This document shows positions 1 to 10,570 of a stretch of 64,000 nt of DNA, piece after piece. The first letter of the stretch is position 1, and every line of letters begins with the position of its first letter. Made by a program: the position numbers and the translations under genes. The notes under the pieces were generated by a model that did not search any database, had not been told where the DNA came from, and worked only from the letters and a program-made list of their open reading frames with translations. Source of the stretch: Portulaca oleracea (taxonomy: Eukaryota; Streptophyta; Magnoliopsida; Caryophyllales; Portulacaceae); the NCBI GenBank assembly GCA_029582165.1, contig CM055873.1:39767295-39831294 (forward strand), read 5' to 3'.

Positions 1-1973
1 TAATAGAGATAGTGGGGCATCCAGGGTCTTTGTACTAAATAGGCATTTGGTTCGACAGAATAGAACTCACATTCGAGGCTAAGAAAGCCTTCTTGGGCAC
101 TTGGGTAGCCCTCTTGGTAGTACAAAGCTCCTTAAGAAGGCAGGCATAAGGAGAGATCTGCTGAAAAGCATCTAAAAGAGGGATGTTCACCTTAACCTGA
201 GAAAAAGTCTCCCTAATTTTGTCCAGAAATTTTTGGTCTTTACTCCCCCTTAACCTCTGAGGGTAAGGTGGAGGGGGTTTGTAAGCCCCTTTAGATGGTG
301 GACTAGTCAAAGGGTCAAATTTGGACAAGGTTTTGGTGTAAGGAGGCTCAATTGTAGCAGTTGGCCTCGCTCCATCTTACTCATCATCAATAGGCTCATC
401 AACAGATTCATCAGTCATAGTCTTTTCATTACACACATCAGAAGATTTCAATTGCACTTTATTCTCTATCTCTTTCCCGGAACGAAGAGTAATAACAACA
501 TTCAAGGCTCTAACCTGACTAGGGTCACTAGATGATGAACTTGAAGCTTGCCCATTGGGGTTCGCCTCATGTTGTCCAGGAAAAGAACCTCTATCCCTAT
601 TGATTAACAGTAGTTGAGAAAAATTCTCATTCATTTGTTTCATCATCCTTTCTAAACTATTGTTCATGTTTTTCTCAACTTTTTTTAAGCCATTCTTTAA
701 CTCCCTAATCTCTCTTTCATGCCTATCCTCATTAGAATACCCCAGTGGGGGTCGGTTCTGGGCAATCGGAGGCTGGACAGGTGGCCCTCTAGGAGCTTGA
801 TAAGCTCCCTGGGGTGGAGGTCGAAATTGAGGAGGGTTGTTTCCTTGGAAACTCCCTCCTGGGTTAGGAGGTCTCAACACATTCTGGTTCTCAAGGCCAT
901 AAGAGAGTAAGGGGTTCTTGCGCATCCCTTGGTGCTGGTAGGGTTGGTATTGGTCAGGTCTATAGTTATGAGGCATGGCATTCATGTTTTCAGTATTAGT
1001 AATTAGTTGTTGCATGTAGAGAGGGCAGGTAGAGTAAATGTGGTCAGCACCTTGACACAATGCACATGATACATGAGATTGGGGGTTAGGGGCAACTAAT
1101 TGTGTTTGTGCTAAGGTTTTAATCAAATTCTCAAGAGAAGCAAACCTAGCCTCGAAACTTGTACTCTCACTCATAGCATGCACACCCCCCTAGCATTTGA
1201 CAATTGAGCACCTAAGGACTCGTCTCTAGTTGTTCCCCATTGCATTTCCCTTTCGGATATGCTCTCTAAGAAATCCCAGGCTTCATCAGCAGTTTTGTCC
1301 ATGAAACCCCCCTCACACATTGACTCTAGTGTGACCCTGGTCTCATGGTCGACACCCTCGTACACAATCTGACACGGTCGAACCAAGTCAAGACCATGAT
1401 GAGGGAATTGGGACAGTAGGTTTTTAAAACGTTCGAAAGCTTTCCAGTAAGGTTCTCCTACGTCCTGTCTAAATTTCATAATTGAATTTCTTAGTTGAAC
1501 AGCTAGGGAGTTTGGAAAAAAACTTTCCTTAAAACAGTTAGAAAACTGTCCCAAGAATTAATGGACCGAGGTTTGATGTTATACATCCACCGCTTAGCGA
1601 CGTCCCTCAGAGCAAAAGATAGGTATTTCAAAAGCACATAGTTTAATGGGACTCCTAAGGGAGTTACCATGCTAATGTATTCTTTATACTCTGCGGTCCA
1701 TATCAGTGCTAACCCAGTACCCGTGAAAAGTGGTAGGTTCTGGGTGTAGTGCTGCCTAGGGTCAAAGGTTACACCTGTAGGCAGGTTGGGTAGTACAAAA
1801 CATGAAGATGGTGGGTCGTAGGGTGGATATAACTGGTCGTTCAGGGTTACCCTAGGTCGTCCTCCTCCAGACATCTTGGATGATTCTACTAAGGGTTCCT
1901 CCTTCCTAACCAATCTAGTGCTAACAGGACTACGAACCCAAACCTCAGGTTCTTGTACTCTACGTTTTTTCAT
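1..1973 (-). pseudogene. Ty3/gypsy gag and start of protease, disrupted
   Basis: Reading starts with an ATG at 1973 and shows a gag capsid-like region (residues such as RWMYNIKPRSINSWDSF). The frame shifts near 1530 into the continuation at 1554-1171 (FRQDVGEPYWKAFERFKNLL, a conserved plant gypsy gag stretch). It shifts again near the C-run at about 1187-1192 into 1183-377, which has a CX2CX4HX4C zinc knuckle (CALCQGADHIYSTC) and a long Q/P-rich linker. A TAA at 377-379 interrupts the same frame, which continues as the pre-protease PPPYPQRLRG segment. Another stop at 35-37 precedes KDPGCPTISI, the usual entry to the retropepsin domain, at the window edge. The product would have been the capsid/nucleocapsid polyprotein. 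Two frameshifts and two stops make it non-functional. Confidence 0.85.
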
Positions 1974-2090
1974 GGATACTCAATTTTTTCAATTTTTAGT
2001 TTGTTTTTCTTTTAAAAAAAACAAAACTAATCTAAGAAAGCAATAAAACTATTCGCACACAAACCGATAACCTAATCTACCAAATAACGT

Positions 2091-2110
2091 CATCCTCGGC
2101 AACGGCGCCA
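2091..2110 (-). other. Primer binding site, tRNA-Asp type
   Basis: The minus strand reads TGGCGCCGTTGCCGAGGATG, matching the 3' end of plant tRNA-Asp, one base from the LTR boundary at 2112. It fixes the element's orientation as minus and confirms that 2112-3780 is the 5' LTR. Confidence 0.85.
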
Positions 2111-2111
2111 T

Positions 2112-3780
2112 TGTTCGGTTGTGGTAATTTGAGATAAAAGAGTAGGGTTGTCGCACCTCAGGGATGGTGTGTTAGGTTTTCAGGAAATTGGTTTGGTAAG
2201 AGTTTTAGATTGCAGGAAGCAGTAAATAATTAAATTAAACTAGTTGTGAATTGAAAACAAGAACAAGAAATCAAAACCTAACTAAAGGAACTAAACTAGA
2301 AAACAAGAAAACAAGAGTATAATCAAGAAAGTCATTAAAAACACTCAAGAATGAAGAATGTAAAAACTGAATTTAATACTGAAATTAAGGAAAAGAAATT
2401 ATACCTAGAATGCATTATGCTAATCTTGAATCTTGAAATCTTGAATCTTTAATCACGAATCTTCCCCCGAACAAACAAGTAAAAACGTGATTTAGATTAC
2501 TAAGGCTGCTCAAATCGTCACCTGAAAGGAGAAGTCGAGGAACCTTAATCCTCCTCTTCACTAAAAATTTAGATTTTTGGTGTGGAACTACCCTAATGAA
2601 ATCAAAAGACAAAAAGATGAGACAAGAACTTGAAAAAAAGAATTGCATTGATCTTAGAAGAATTGAATTACAATCGAAAACTGAAGAAAACTAATTTGAA
2701 AACCTAATAAAACTAAAACTAAGGATAAAAACTAAGTATCTAACTAATATTATCTCTAAACTTCCTAAGATAGTGTTTTTAAAGAGAAATTAGGAAAGGA
2801 AAATAAATTAAACTCAGAACCCTAGTTGTCGCACAGACCCGCAGAAGCCACCGAATAAAAATAACTGCTGCCTTTTTCTTGCGCAAAAACTGCGACGACC
2901 CAGCCCAGTGTACCACGGGCCGTGGCCCGCCTCACGACCAGGCCGTGATACACGCTGCCTCAGCTTCCCCCTTTCTCTTCTTTCCCTTGCTTTCTTGTTG
3001 TGCTGGGCGGATGGATGACTGGGCCGCAGGAAATCAATGGCGAAGTGGGCCGAGTCAAATGAAGGAGAATGATAGCCTTTAATTTCCTCCACTTCCTTTC
3101 TATGTTACTGGGCCGCATGAATGGATTAAATGAATCAATGGAATCAGTTCAATGAATATCCATTGCTCTCCCCTTTTTCCTCTTGTTTGATTGGGCCAGT
3201 GAAATCAATTCATGGGCTGAATTCAATTGCAATTAATTACTCCCCAAAATTGCTTCCACTTATCTCTCTTATCATTGGGCCGAATGAATTAAAGGGTTGG
3301 ATGGATGAAGACCAAAGGCCCCCATTTCTCTTCTTGGTTGGGCCGATTGAATGAAGAGATGCCCCACTTTCCTCACTTGTGATTGGGCCGATTGAGGGGT
3401 AATTGAATCAATTGAATCGCCCCACCAAATTTCTGCTGTCGCTGCTCTTTTATTCGCCAAAACAAAAGCATGCATGGCACAACACAACCATGGACCGTGG
3501 GGTCTACCACGGTCAAACCGTGGTGGCCTCTGGCCGTGGGTTCCTCGATCCGTTCACTCCCAAATTTGCACCACGATTTAGGTTTGACATGTTGATGTTC
3601 ATGGTGTCTTTACTCTTGCCTGAGTTGGTCTGTTTTCTTCTTTTTTGTCTCCCTTTTCCTTCTAACTCTTGATATTCCTATAAAACACAAAATTATCATA
3701 ACTAATATATAATTAAGGGGCTAAAACAAGCAAAACGCCTTATAAAATAATCTAAATTCGACTCGAAACGAGACCGAACA
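2112..3780 (-). repeat. 5' LTR of the Ty3/gypsy element
   Basis: The ends are a perfect 7-bp inverted pair, TGTTCGG at 2112 and CCGAACA at 3774-3780, and the primer site abuts the inner end. Length is 1669 bp. The LTR holds GC-rich palindromes: CCACGGGCCGTGG at 2913-2925, and the pair around 3488-3526 (a near-palindrome CCATGGACCGTGG and an ACCACGG/CCGTGGT inverted pair). A TATA-like TTTAAAAAC lies on the minus strand near 2775-2786. Short ORFs inside it (for example 2415-2648) have no protein character. Confidence 0.85.
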
Positions 3781-3925
3781 AGCAACAAAAACAAATCTCC
3801 AAATCAATACTACTATTTACCAAGTGCAAAAAAAAAAAACACTAAGTTAATATAACTTTAGGTCCTCCGTAGTATCCTTCTAACCCTTTGTAATTATCGT
3901 TTTGCTTATTTCTTTAATATATATA

Positions 3926-4461
3926 GGAAAATTGGATTCTAATTATCTCATGTTTTGCAAATTGGATGATGATGATCCCTACTTTCGCTTTATATTCTGG
4001 TGGTCCAAAAAAAAAATTGGATTGTAGTGGAACATTTTCGAGAGTATACCCTAAATATCATAGATTTTGTATTGCATTTGATTCAAAACTTAGAATAACA
4101 CTTTACCATGATTTTTAATGAATTTACAACGTTTCTCCCTATTTGTTTAGTATTTTTTACTATTTTTTACAATTTTTTCATTTTTATTATTTTTAAAAAA
4201 TCATAATAATTACTCGGAGTCTCAAAAAAAAATAATTTAAAAAATGGTTTAGAAAGTACAATTCATTAACTTTCTAGGGGCAGGAACGAAAAAAACAAAA
4301 ACAATATAGGGCAGGAATGAAAAAAAAATAAGAAGAATGTGAAGGTGGATTTGGTACCACTACAATCCAATTTTATTTTTTTTGGACCACCAGAATTCAA
4401 AGTGAAAGTAGGGACCACCATCATCCTATTTGTAAAAGTAGGGATTATTAGAATCCAATTT

Positions 4462-4463
<2 letters not shown>
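3926..4463. mobile_element. Foldback MITE family 1, copy 1
   Basis: The terminal inverted repeats begin GGAAA(A)TTGGATTCTAAT and extend about 110 bp on each side; both contain the CTGGTGGTCCAAAAA block (3998-4015, and its complement at 4383-4398). The middle is AT-rich and non-coding. TA-rich sequence lies on both sides, so an exact target duplication cannot be read. Three more copies are at 6393, 46590 and 56088. Superfamily is not certain. Confidence 0.85.

Positions 4464-4506
<43 letters not shown>
4464..4506. repeat. (TA)n microsatellite
   Basis: An almost pure TA tract joins MITE copy 1 to the solo LTR. It is the left half of a tract split by the LTR, since ATATA flanks the LTR on both sides. 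Confidence 0.9.
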
Positions 4507-4507
<1 letters not shown>

Positions 4508-6340
4508 GTAACGCCCCGGAAATTCAATTATAGAAAAGTCCAAGTCAACTAACGTTAATAGACCAAAAATTTAGCGGAAGACTCAAACTCTTATTGGGCG
4601 TCACTGCTGTATCCCCGAAGGAATATAAGGCGAGAAGGGAAACTACAACTGTCTGTCAACGACAAACCAACCATCAAACTCAATTTAGAAATAAACTTCA
4701 AAACTAACTTCAAGTCTTTCAAAAAGAAACATAACAAAATTAACAACTACTAGACATGTCGTTCTCACTGCTAATTCCCGTCCCCAACATTTAGATCTTC
4801 ACCTGAAAACAAAACATTTCAAAAAAATGAGGGGGAAATCTTAATAATGTCTACTCCTAACGTTTAAAACAGTTTAAGTTCATTTCAATTCATTTGAGGG
4901 AGAGGGAACAAGTCAAATCATTTCACAAACCTTTAAACCCTTAACTGTTTTTTTCTCAACCCAACCAAATCATATTTTATTATGCGGGCGGGATACCACA
5001 TCCCTTAAAGTAACAAATATCATACCGGATCCCAGATCCTCTGCCTACCACAGGCTACGATCAGGGTCCTGCACTTTGCCTACCACAGGCTACCACTGTG
5101 GTCCTGCACTTTGCTACCACCACAAAGCACACTGAATATCAAGAGTTCACATTTCGCCTACCACAGCTCGACCAGTGGACCCTTGGCCTACCACAGGCTA
5201 CGACCAAAATATCAAGAGTTCACATTTCCGCCTACCACAGGCTACGACCAGGGTCCCAGACCCTTTGCCTACCACAGGCTACGACCAAATAAACCCGCTT
5301 AATGTTTCACTTGAATTAATTAATAGTACACTTCTTATGCAAAAACTCAACTCACAACTCTCAAGTCAAACCCAACCCAGGTTATCAAAACCATTAACAA
5401 AACTTCGAATAAAAGACCATCCAATTTCTCGACTCAAATAAACCAAGGTCACAATCGAAACAAAAGATTATCAAAACAGATGGTCGTATTTCCACAAAAG
5501 TCCCCTTTCGGGATGCAATTCTCAAAATAGATTATAAAACATCAAAACACATTTAAAGAGCATCCCGGTGGGGATTAGAGCATAGACAATTACCTGAATA
5601 ACGTCACAGTACAGCAATAAGGAGAACACACTTGAGCTCACTATCGTCACGCACTAACTCGGCCGTAGGGTTTAGGCGGCTTTCTCCGGCGAGCAGGGCG
5701 GCGACGGGCGAGGCCGCGGCGGCGACGGCGACGAGAGCGGTGGTGGTGATGGGTGGCGGTGTGCGCGACTGGAGAAACAGAGAGAACGAGAAGGGGAAAC
5801 GAGGGAGAGGAGATGAGAGAGAACGAGAGCTGGCGGTTGCGGTGGCTGTCGGCGATGTTAGGGTTTGATATGGGTTTAGGGGGTTTTTTACTAATACACA
5901 ATTAGGCCCACTAACCTAATCTAATCCTAATCCAACCCATTTAAATTAAAAAAACAGATTTTCTTTTTGAAAAATACTAATAATAAGTAAAATAAAACAC
6001 CAATAATATTAATATTAATAATAAACACATAACAAAGAATATTCACGTAATTATAATAACACCAATAATATTAACAAGCGGAAATTACTATTCTACCCTT
6101 GTTAGCCCCTCAACGGTCCTACGAGCTCAAGCGTTAGCATAAATAAACACATTACGAACAACAGTAAATAACGAAGTCAAACCTATTTTATTAACGACAT
6201 CACGGTCAACATCTTTGGATTTTTTCGGGGTTTTACATCATTACCCCCTTAATAGAAGTTTCGTCCTCGAAACTTAAACTCAACACCAACGCTCTGCCAA
6301 ACGGAACTAACGGTCACGTTAACCAAAAATTTGGGGTTTT

Positions 6341-6343
<3 letters not shown>
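4507..6343 (-). mobile_element. Solo LTR, family TGTAACGCC, copy 1 (internally deleted)
   Basis: It begins TGTAACGCCCCGG and ends GGGGTTTTACA, with an ATATA target duplication at 4502-4506 and 6344-6348. No internal region or second LTR is present, so it is a solo LTR. A second copy at 28896-39045 shares both ends (including the stretch with TTCGTCCTCGAAACTTAAA) but has about 2.4 kb more sequence in its middle, so copy 1 probably carries a deletion. Minus orientation is inferred from a CT-rich, leader-like stretch on that strand next to a GC-rich island at 5660-5850. ORFs in that island (5632-5868, 5647-5901) are low-complexity and I do not call them genes. Confidence 0.85.
5041..5292. repeat. 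Hairpin minisatellite inside solo LTR copy 1
   Basis: About seven imperfect copies of a unit built on CCTACCACAGGCTACGACCA. Each core GCCTACCACAGGC can fold (GCCT/AGGC stem). Apparent ORFs here are only the repeat read in three frames. Confidence 0.85.

Positions 6344-6392
<49 letters not shown>
6344..6392. repeat. (TA)n microsatellite
   Basis: TA tract between the solo LTR and MITE copy 2; it continues the tract left of the LTR. Confidence 0.9.
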
Positions 6393-6394
<2 letters not shown>

Positions 6395-6918
6395 ATAATT
6401 GGATTCTAATAATCCCTACTTTCACCAATTGGACAATGGTGGACCGTACTTTCACTTTATATTCTGGTGGTCCAAAAATAAAATAAAATTGGATTGTAGT
6501 GGTACCAAATCCACCTCCACATTCTTCTTATTTTTTCATTCCTACACTATATTGTTTTTGTTTTTTTGTTATTGTCCCTAGAAAATTAATGAATTGTAGT
6601 TTCTAGAATATTTTTTTAATTATTTTTTTGAGACTCCGAATAATTATTATGATTTTTTAAAAATAATAAAAGTTAAAAAATCGTAAAAAATAGTAAAAAA
6701 ATGAAAAAAATTGGGAGAAACGCTGTAAATTCATTAAAAATCATTGTAAAGTGTTATACTAAGTTTTGAATCAAATGCAACACAAAATCTATGATTCCTT
6801 TGAGAATATCCCACTACAATCCAATTTTATTTTTTTTGGACCACCAGAATACAAAGTGAAAGTACGGTCCACCATTGTCCAATTGGTGAAAGTAGGGATT
6901 ATTAGAATCCAATTATCC
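6393..6918. mobile_element. Foldback MITE family 1, copy 2
   Basis: Left end GGATAATTGGATTCTAATAA and right end ATTAGAATCCAATTATCC are perfect complements. The inverted repeats run about 120 bp and include GGTGGTCCAAAAA on one side and TTTTTGGACCACC on the other. The interior is AT-rich and shares TTAATGAATTGTA and the GACTCCGA(A)TAATTATTATGATT block with copy 1. (TA)n lies on both sides. Confidence 0.9.
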
Positions 6919-6945
6919 TATATATATATATATATATATATATAT

Positions 6946-9458
6946 GGGAATATATATGGTGAGAAGAGAGATTGGGTGAGAATGTGACAAGGAGAGTTAC
7001 TAATCATTGGATCAAAGATCAATGGCCATAATAAAAACAACATTTTCCTTTTTTTTGGGTCCATCACGTGACCCTTTAGCCAGAAAAAGAAAATAAAAAA
7101 AAGGAAAAAGGTATGGAATACTGTGCAAGCGTGAAGTGATGTCGACTCACTGCTACTAATTTCAATCTTACCCAACCTTTCACCTCCTCCATTAACATTG
7201 CCAACCTTAATCTGATCGGAACATGATGATCATCGACAACATCACCCAAACTGATCGGAACATGATGATCATGGTGATCTTTTGATCACAGTGAACCTGA
7301 TGAACTTGATGATCGTGATGAACATAATGATCTTGATGATCACTTGATCATAGTGAACCTGATGAACATGATAATCATGATGAAGATGAAGATGAAGATC
7401 ATGATGAACATGATGATCATGATGATCATGATCAATTGATCATGATTATTGAAAACAAAACGTTTTCCTGGGCTGGAGATATATAGAGATCAGAACTTGA
7501 TGATCACTTGGTCATAACTTGATGCCCATTTAGTTCGAAGATCATGCCCTTGTTGATTTAATACGATGCAAGTTTGGTTGAACTTGATGTTCATTTGATT
7601 TTACACATGATACATATTTCATTTGGACATGATATATATTTGGGTTAACCATGATGTCCATTTGGTTTGAACATCAAGGTGAGAACATTAATCTGAAGAA
7701 TGATCACAGTGAACCTGATGAAAATGATGATCATGATGACCACTTGAGCACAGTGAACCTGATGAACGTCACCCAAACTGATTGGAACATGATGATCATG
7801 GTGATATTTTGATCACAGTGAATTTGATGAATATGATGAACATGATGAACATGCATGATGATCACTTGATGATACTGAACCTAATGAACATGATGATCAT
7901 GATGAACATGATGATCTTGATGATCACTTGATCATAATTATTGAAAACAAAACGTTTTTCTATGTTGGAGATAGAGACTAGAAGTTGATGATCACTTGGT
8001 CAAAACTTGATGCCCATTTAGTTCGAACATCATGTCCTTGTTGATTTAATACGATGCAAGTTTGTTTGAACTTGATGTCCATTTGATTTTATACATGATA
8101 CATATTTCATTTGGACATGATATATATTTTGGTAACCATGATGTCCATTTGGTTTGAACATCAAGGTGAGAACATTAATCTGAAGAATGATCACAGTGAA
8201 CCTGATGAAAATGATGATCATGATGAACATGATGATCATGATAACCATTTGGTCACAGTGAACCTGATGAACATGATGATCACTTGATTACTTAATCATG
8301 ATTTGGGGTAAGTTCATTAAAAATATACAATCGTTAATTATGATGAACTTGATGTCCATTTGATTTATACATGATATACATTTCATTTGAACACGATGTT
8401 CATTATCTAATAACATGATGTACATTCTCTTATAACGTGATGTTCATTACCACATACTACAATGTGCATTTCTCTTATGCACATCAAGTTCAAAACAAAT
8501 TTGCATTGTGTTAAACTCAACAAGGACAATACGTTTGAACTAAATGGGCATCAATGGTCAAGTGATCAAGTGATGTTCATTACAAATTTTTAATGAACTT
8601 ACCCCAAATCATGATCAAGTGATCAAGTGATCATCATGTTCATTATGATCATCATGTTCATCAAGTTCACTGTGATCAAGTGGTCATCATGATCATCATG
8701 TTCATCATGACCATCGTGTTCATTATGATCATCATTTTCATCAGGTTCATTGTGATCATTCTTCAATTTAATGTTTTCACCTTGATGTTCAAACCAAATG
8801 GACATCATGGTTAACCCAAAATAAACATCATGTCCAAATGAAATGTATATCATGTGTAAATCAAATGGACTTCAAGTTCAAAACAAACTTGCATCATATT
8901 AAATCAACAAGGACATGATGTTCGAACTAAATGGGCATCAAGTTCTGACCAAATGATCATCAAGTTCTGGTCTCTATCTCCAACCCAGAAACACGTTTCG
9001 TTTTCAATAATCATGATCAAGTGATCATGATCATCATGTTCATCATGATCCTCATGTTCATCATGGTCATCATGTTCATCGGGTTCACTGTGATCAAGTG
9101 ATCATCATGTTCATCAGGTTCACTGTGATCAAAAGATCACCATGATCATCATGTTCCGATAGGTTTGGGTGATGTTGTTGATGATCATCATGTTCCGATC
9201 AGATTAAGGCCGATAATATTAATGGAGGAGATGAAAGGTTGGGTGAGATTCAAATTAGTAGCAGTGAGCCGACAACATTTCTTGCTTGCACAGCATTCCA
9301 TGCCTTTCTCTTTTTTTTTTCTGGCTAAAGGGTCATGTGATGGACCAAAAAAAAAAAGGAAAATGTTGTTTTTATTTTTGACCATTGATCTTTGATCCAA
9401 TGGCTAGTAACTCTCCTTCTCACATTCTCACCCAATCTCTCTTCTCACCCTATCTATT

Positions 9459-9461
<3 letters not shown>
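6946..9461. mobile_element. Non-autonomous foldback element A (Mutator-like?)
   Basis: The ends are long inverted repeats: GGGAATATATATGGTGAGAA at left, the complement of GGTGAGAAGAGAG...ATTCCC at right. The match continues inward for more than 300 bp (ATTGGGTGAGAATGTGA, ATTGGATCAAAGATCAATGG, a CACGTGA-type site, AATCTGATCGGAACATGATG). The interior is itself a large imperfect palindrome of GATGATCATGATGAACAT-type repeats. No transposase is present. Long inverted repeats, a GGGAA terminus and (TA)n flanks match element B at 47060-56075, which carries a FAR1-type exon, so I infer a Mutator-like non-autonomous relative. Confidence 0.75.
7203..9165. repeat. Inverted arrays of GATCATGATGAACAT-type repeats
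   Basis: Degenerate 6-12 bp units (GATGATCATG, GAACATGATG, and complements CATCATGTTC) fill both arms. A longer unit with GATTTAATACGATGCAAGTTTG and CATTTGATTTTA occurs at about 7535-7660 and 8020-8150, and inverted at about 8470-8560 and 8780-8960. The symmetry centre is near 8330-8470. ORFs 8030-8248 and 8623-8853 (runs of N, D, E, H) are artefacts of this array. Confidence 0.85.

Positions 9462-9524
<63 letters not shown>
9462..9524. repeat. (TA)n microsatellite
   Basis: TA tract at the right side of element A, joining directly to the duplicated segment that starts at 9527. Confidence 0.9.
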
Positions 9525-9528
<4 letters not shown>

Positions 9529-9706
9529 GTCAACTTTACGATTATAATAACTATTGTCTAGTTTACTTTACGAAATATTGTTCTTATTTTTAATTTAATT
9601 TTTATTTTATTAAATTTTGTGATCAAAATTTTCCTAATTTTCATAATTATTTTGTAATTTCTTTTAATTTTTCTCATAAATTCTTAGTTTCAATAATATT
9701 AATGCT

Positions 9707-9954
9707 ATGGTTGATTGGGGCTTGTCTTAATGACAAACTGCCCACCCTTCCATCCTCTCCTTCCAGAGTTCAATTCTTAGTGGGAGCATTCCTGTTTGCT
9801 AGAATGCGAGAATGTGTTTAATGGAAGGTGTGAGTCTTGTATGGGGCGTTAACATCCCTACCCCATCTATTATGACGTCGTTGAATAACCATATCTCTAA
9901 GATAGAACTTTCGACGTGTTGGATTATTACTTGTTATAAAAAAAAAATATATGT
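9707..9954 (+). mobile_element. tRNA-derived SINE
   Basis: A box-A-like ATGGTTGATTGGGG near the start, a box-B-like GAGTTCAATTC (9767-9777), and an A-rich tail near 9939-9948 suit a tRNA-derived SINE. A perfect 11-bp target duplication, ATATTAATGCT, lies at 9696-9706 and 9955-9965. In the copy at 56818-57042 box B reads GAGTTCGATTT, closer to consensus. It has no coding capacity and would be moved by a LINE reverse transcriptase. Confidence 0.75.
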
Positions 9955-10032
9955 ATATTAATGCTCTAAATATTTTGGTAAACTACTCACTTTTTATACC
10001 AGGAAATTCATTTCCTTGTCAACAGAAAGATA

Positions 10033-10329
10033 CTCCCTCCGTCTCATATTAATTGACACTTAAACTAACTTTTTTTGTCCCAAAATAATTGTCACTTTCC
10101 ATTTTTCAATACCTAATTTAATTATTTTAACTTTAATAATCATATTAACTTTTTATTTTTTCAATTAATAAAAACTCCTTCTACTCACATTCTCACATTA
10201 CCTATGCTTTGATATCCGAAAAAATACCTTAGAAAATAGTGTTATTTATTTATATGGGTAGTTTTTTCAGTGAAACATTGGTATGTGAAAATTTTTCAAA
10301 ATATGTCAATTAATATAGGACGGAATATG
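10033..10329. mobile_element. Stowaway MITE
   Basis: Left end CTCCCTCCGTCTC after a TA; right end is degenerate (GGACGGAATATG) before a TA. It is missing from the matching place in the duplicate at about 57100, so it inserted after the duplication. Confidence 0.8.
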
Positions 10330-10570
10330 TATGTGAGCAACTTGCTAGTGTTAAGCAACACTCCAACGTAATTGAGTAATGTGTTTCACATGTCATTAAA
10401 TATCATGACGGTGACTGAGATGATTATTGGGGATGAAAGTGTGGCTCTGAGGGGATATAGGTGGCCTCGAAATATTGGAGGGTGTAGATTAATTATTTAT
10501 GTCGCGCATTACATTGTTTCTTGTTTCTCACATTTAATTAATTTGCACCATTTGTTGGGTGATGTAGATA

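Larger units (their letters stand above)
1..3780 (-). mobile_element. Ty3/gypsy retrotransposon (Athila/Tat-like), 5' part
   Basis: On the minus strand the order is LTR (2112-3780), primer binding site (2091-2110), leader, then gag and the start of protease running off the left edge. The gag text (proline-rich linker, CCHC knuckle, PPPYPQRL-type segment before protease) and the tRNA-Asp-type primer site are typical of the Athila/Tat branch; that lineage call is from family knowledge. Pol and the 3' LTR lie outside the window, so completeness and target-site duplication cannot be judged. The coding part has two frameshifts and two stops, so this copy is dead. Confidence 0.85.
9527..10570. repeat. 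Duplicated segment, copy 1
   Basis: Sequence from TTGTCAACTTTA to about 10570 matches 56633-57420 almost throughout: the TTACGA(A/T)ATATTGTTCTTAT block, a SINE, TATTTTGGTAAACTACT, and TTAAGCAACACTCCAACGTA. Copy 1 alone holds a Stowaway MITE at 10033-10329, and it keeps the SINE tail that copy 2 has lost. No gene is visible. Confidence 0.85.

Noticed and set aside
5632..5901. GC-rich ORFs on both strands
   Set aside because: Low-complexity R/A/G/V text from a CpG-rich island of a solo LTR; no motif and no conservation in the sister LTR frame.
8030..8853. ORFs with runs of H, D, E, N, M and I
   Set aside because: Readings of the GATCATGATG array in element A.
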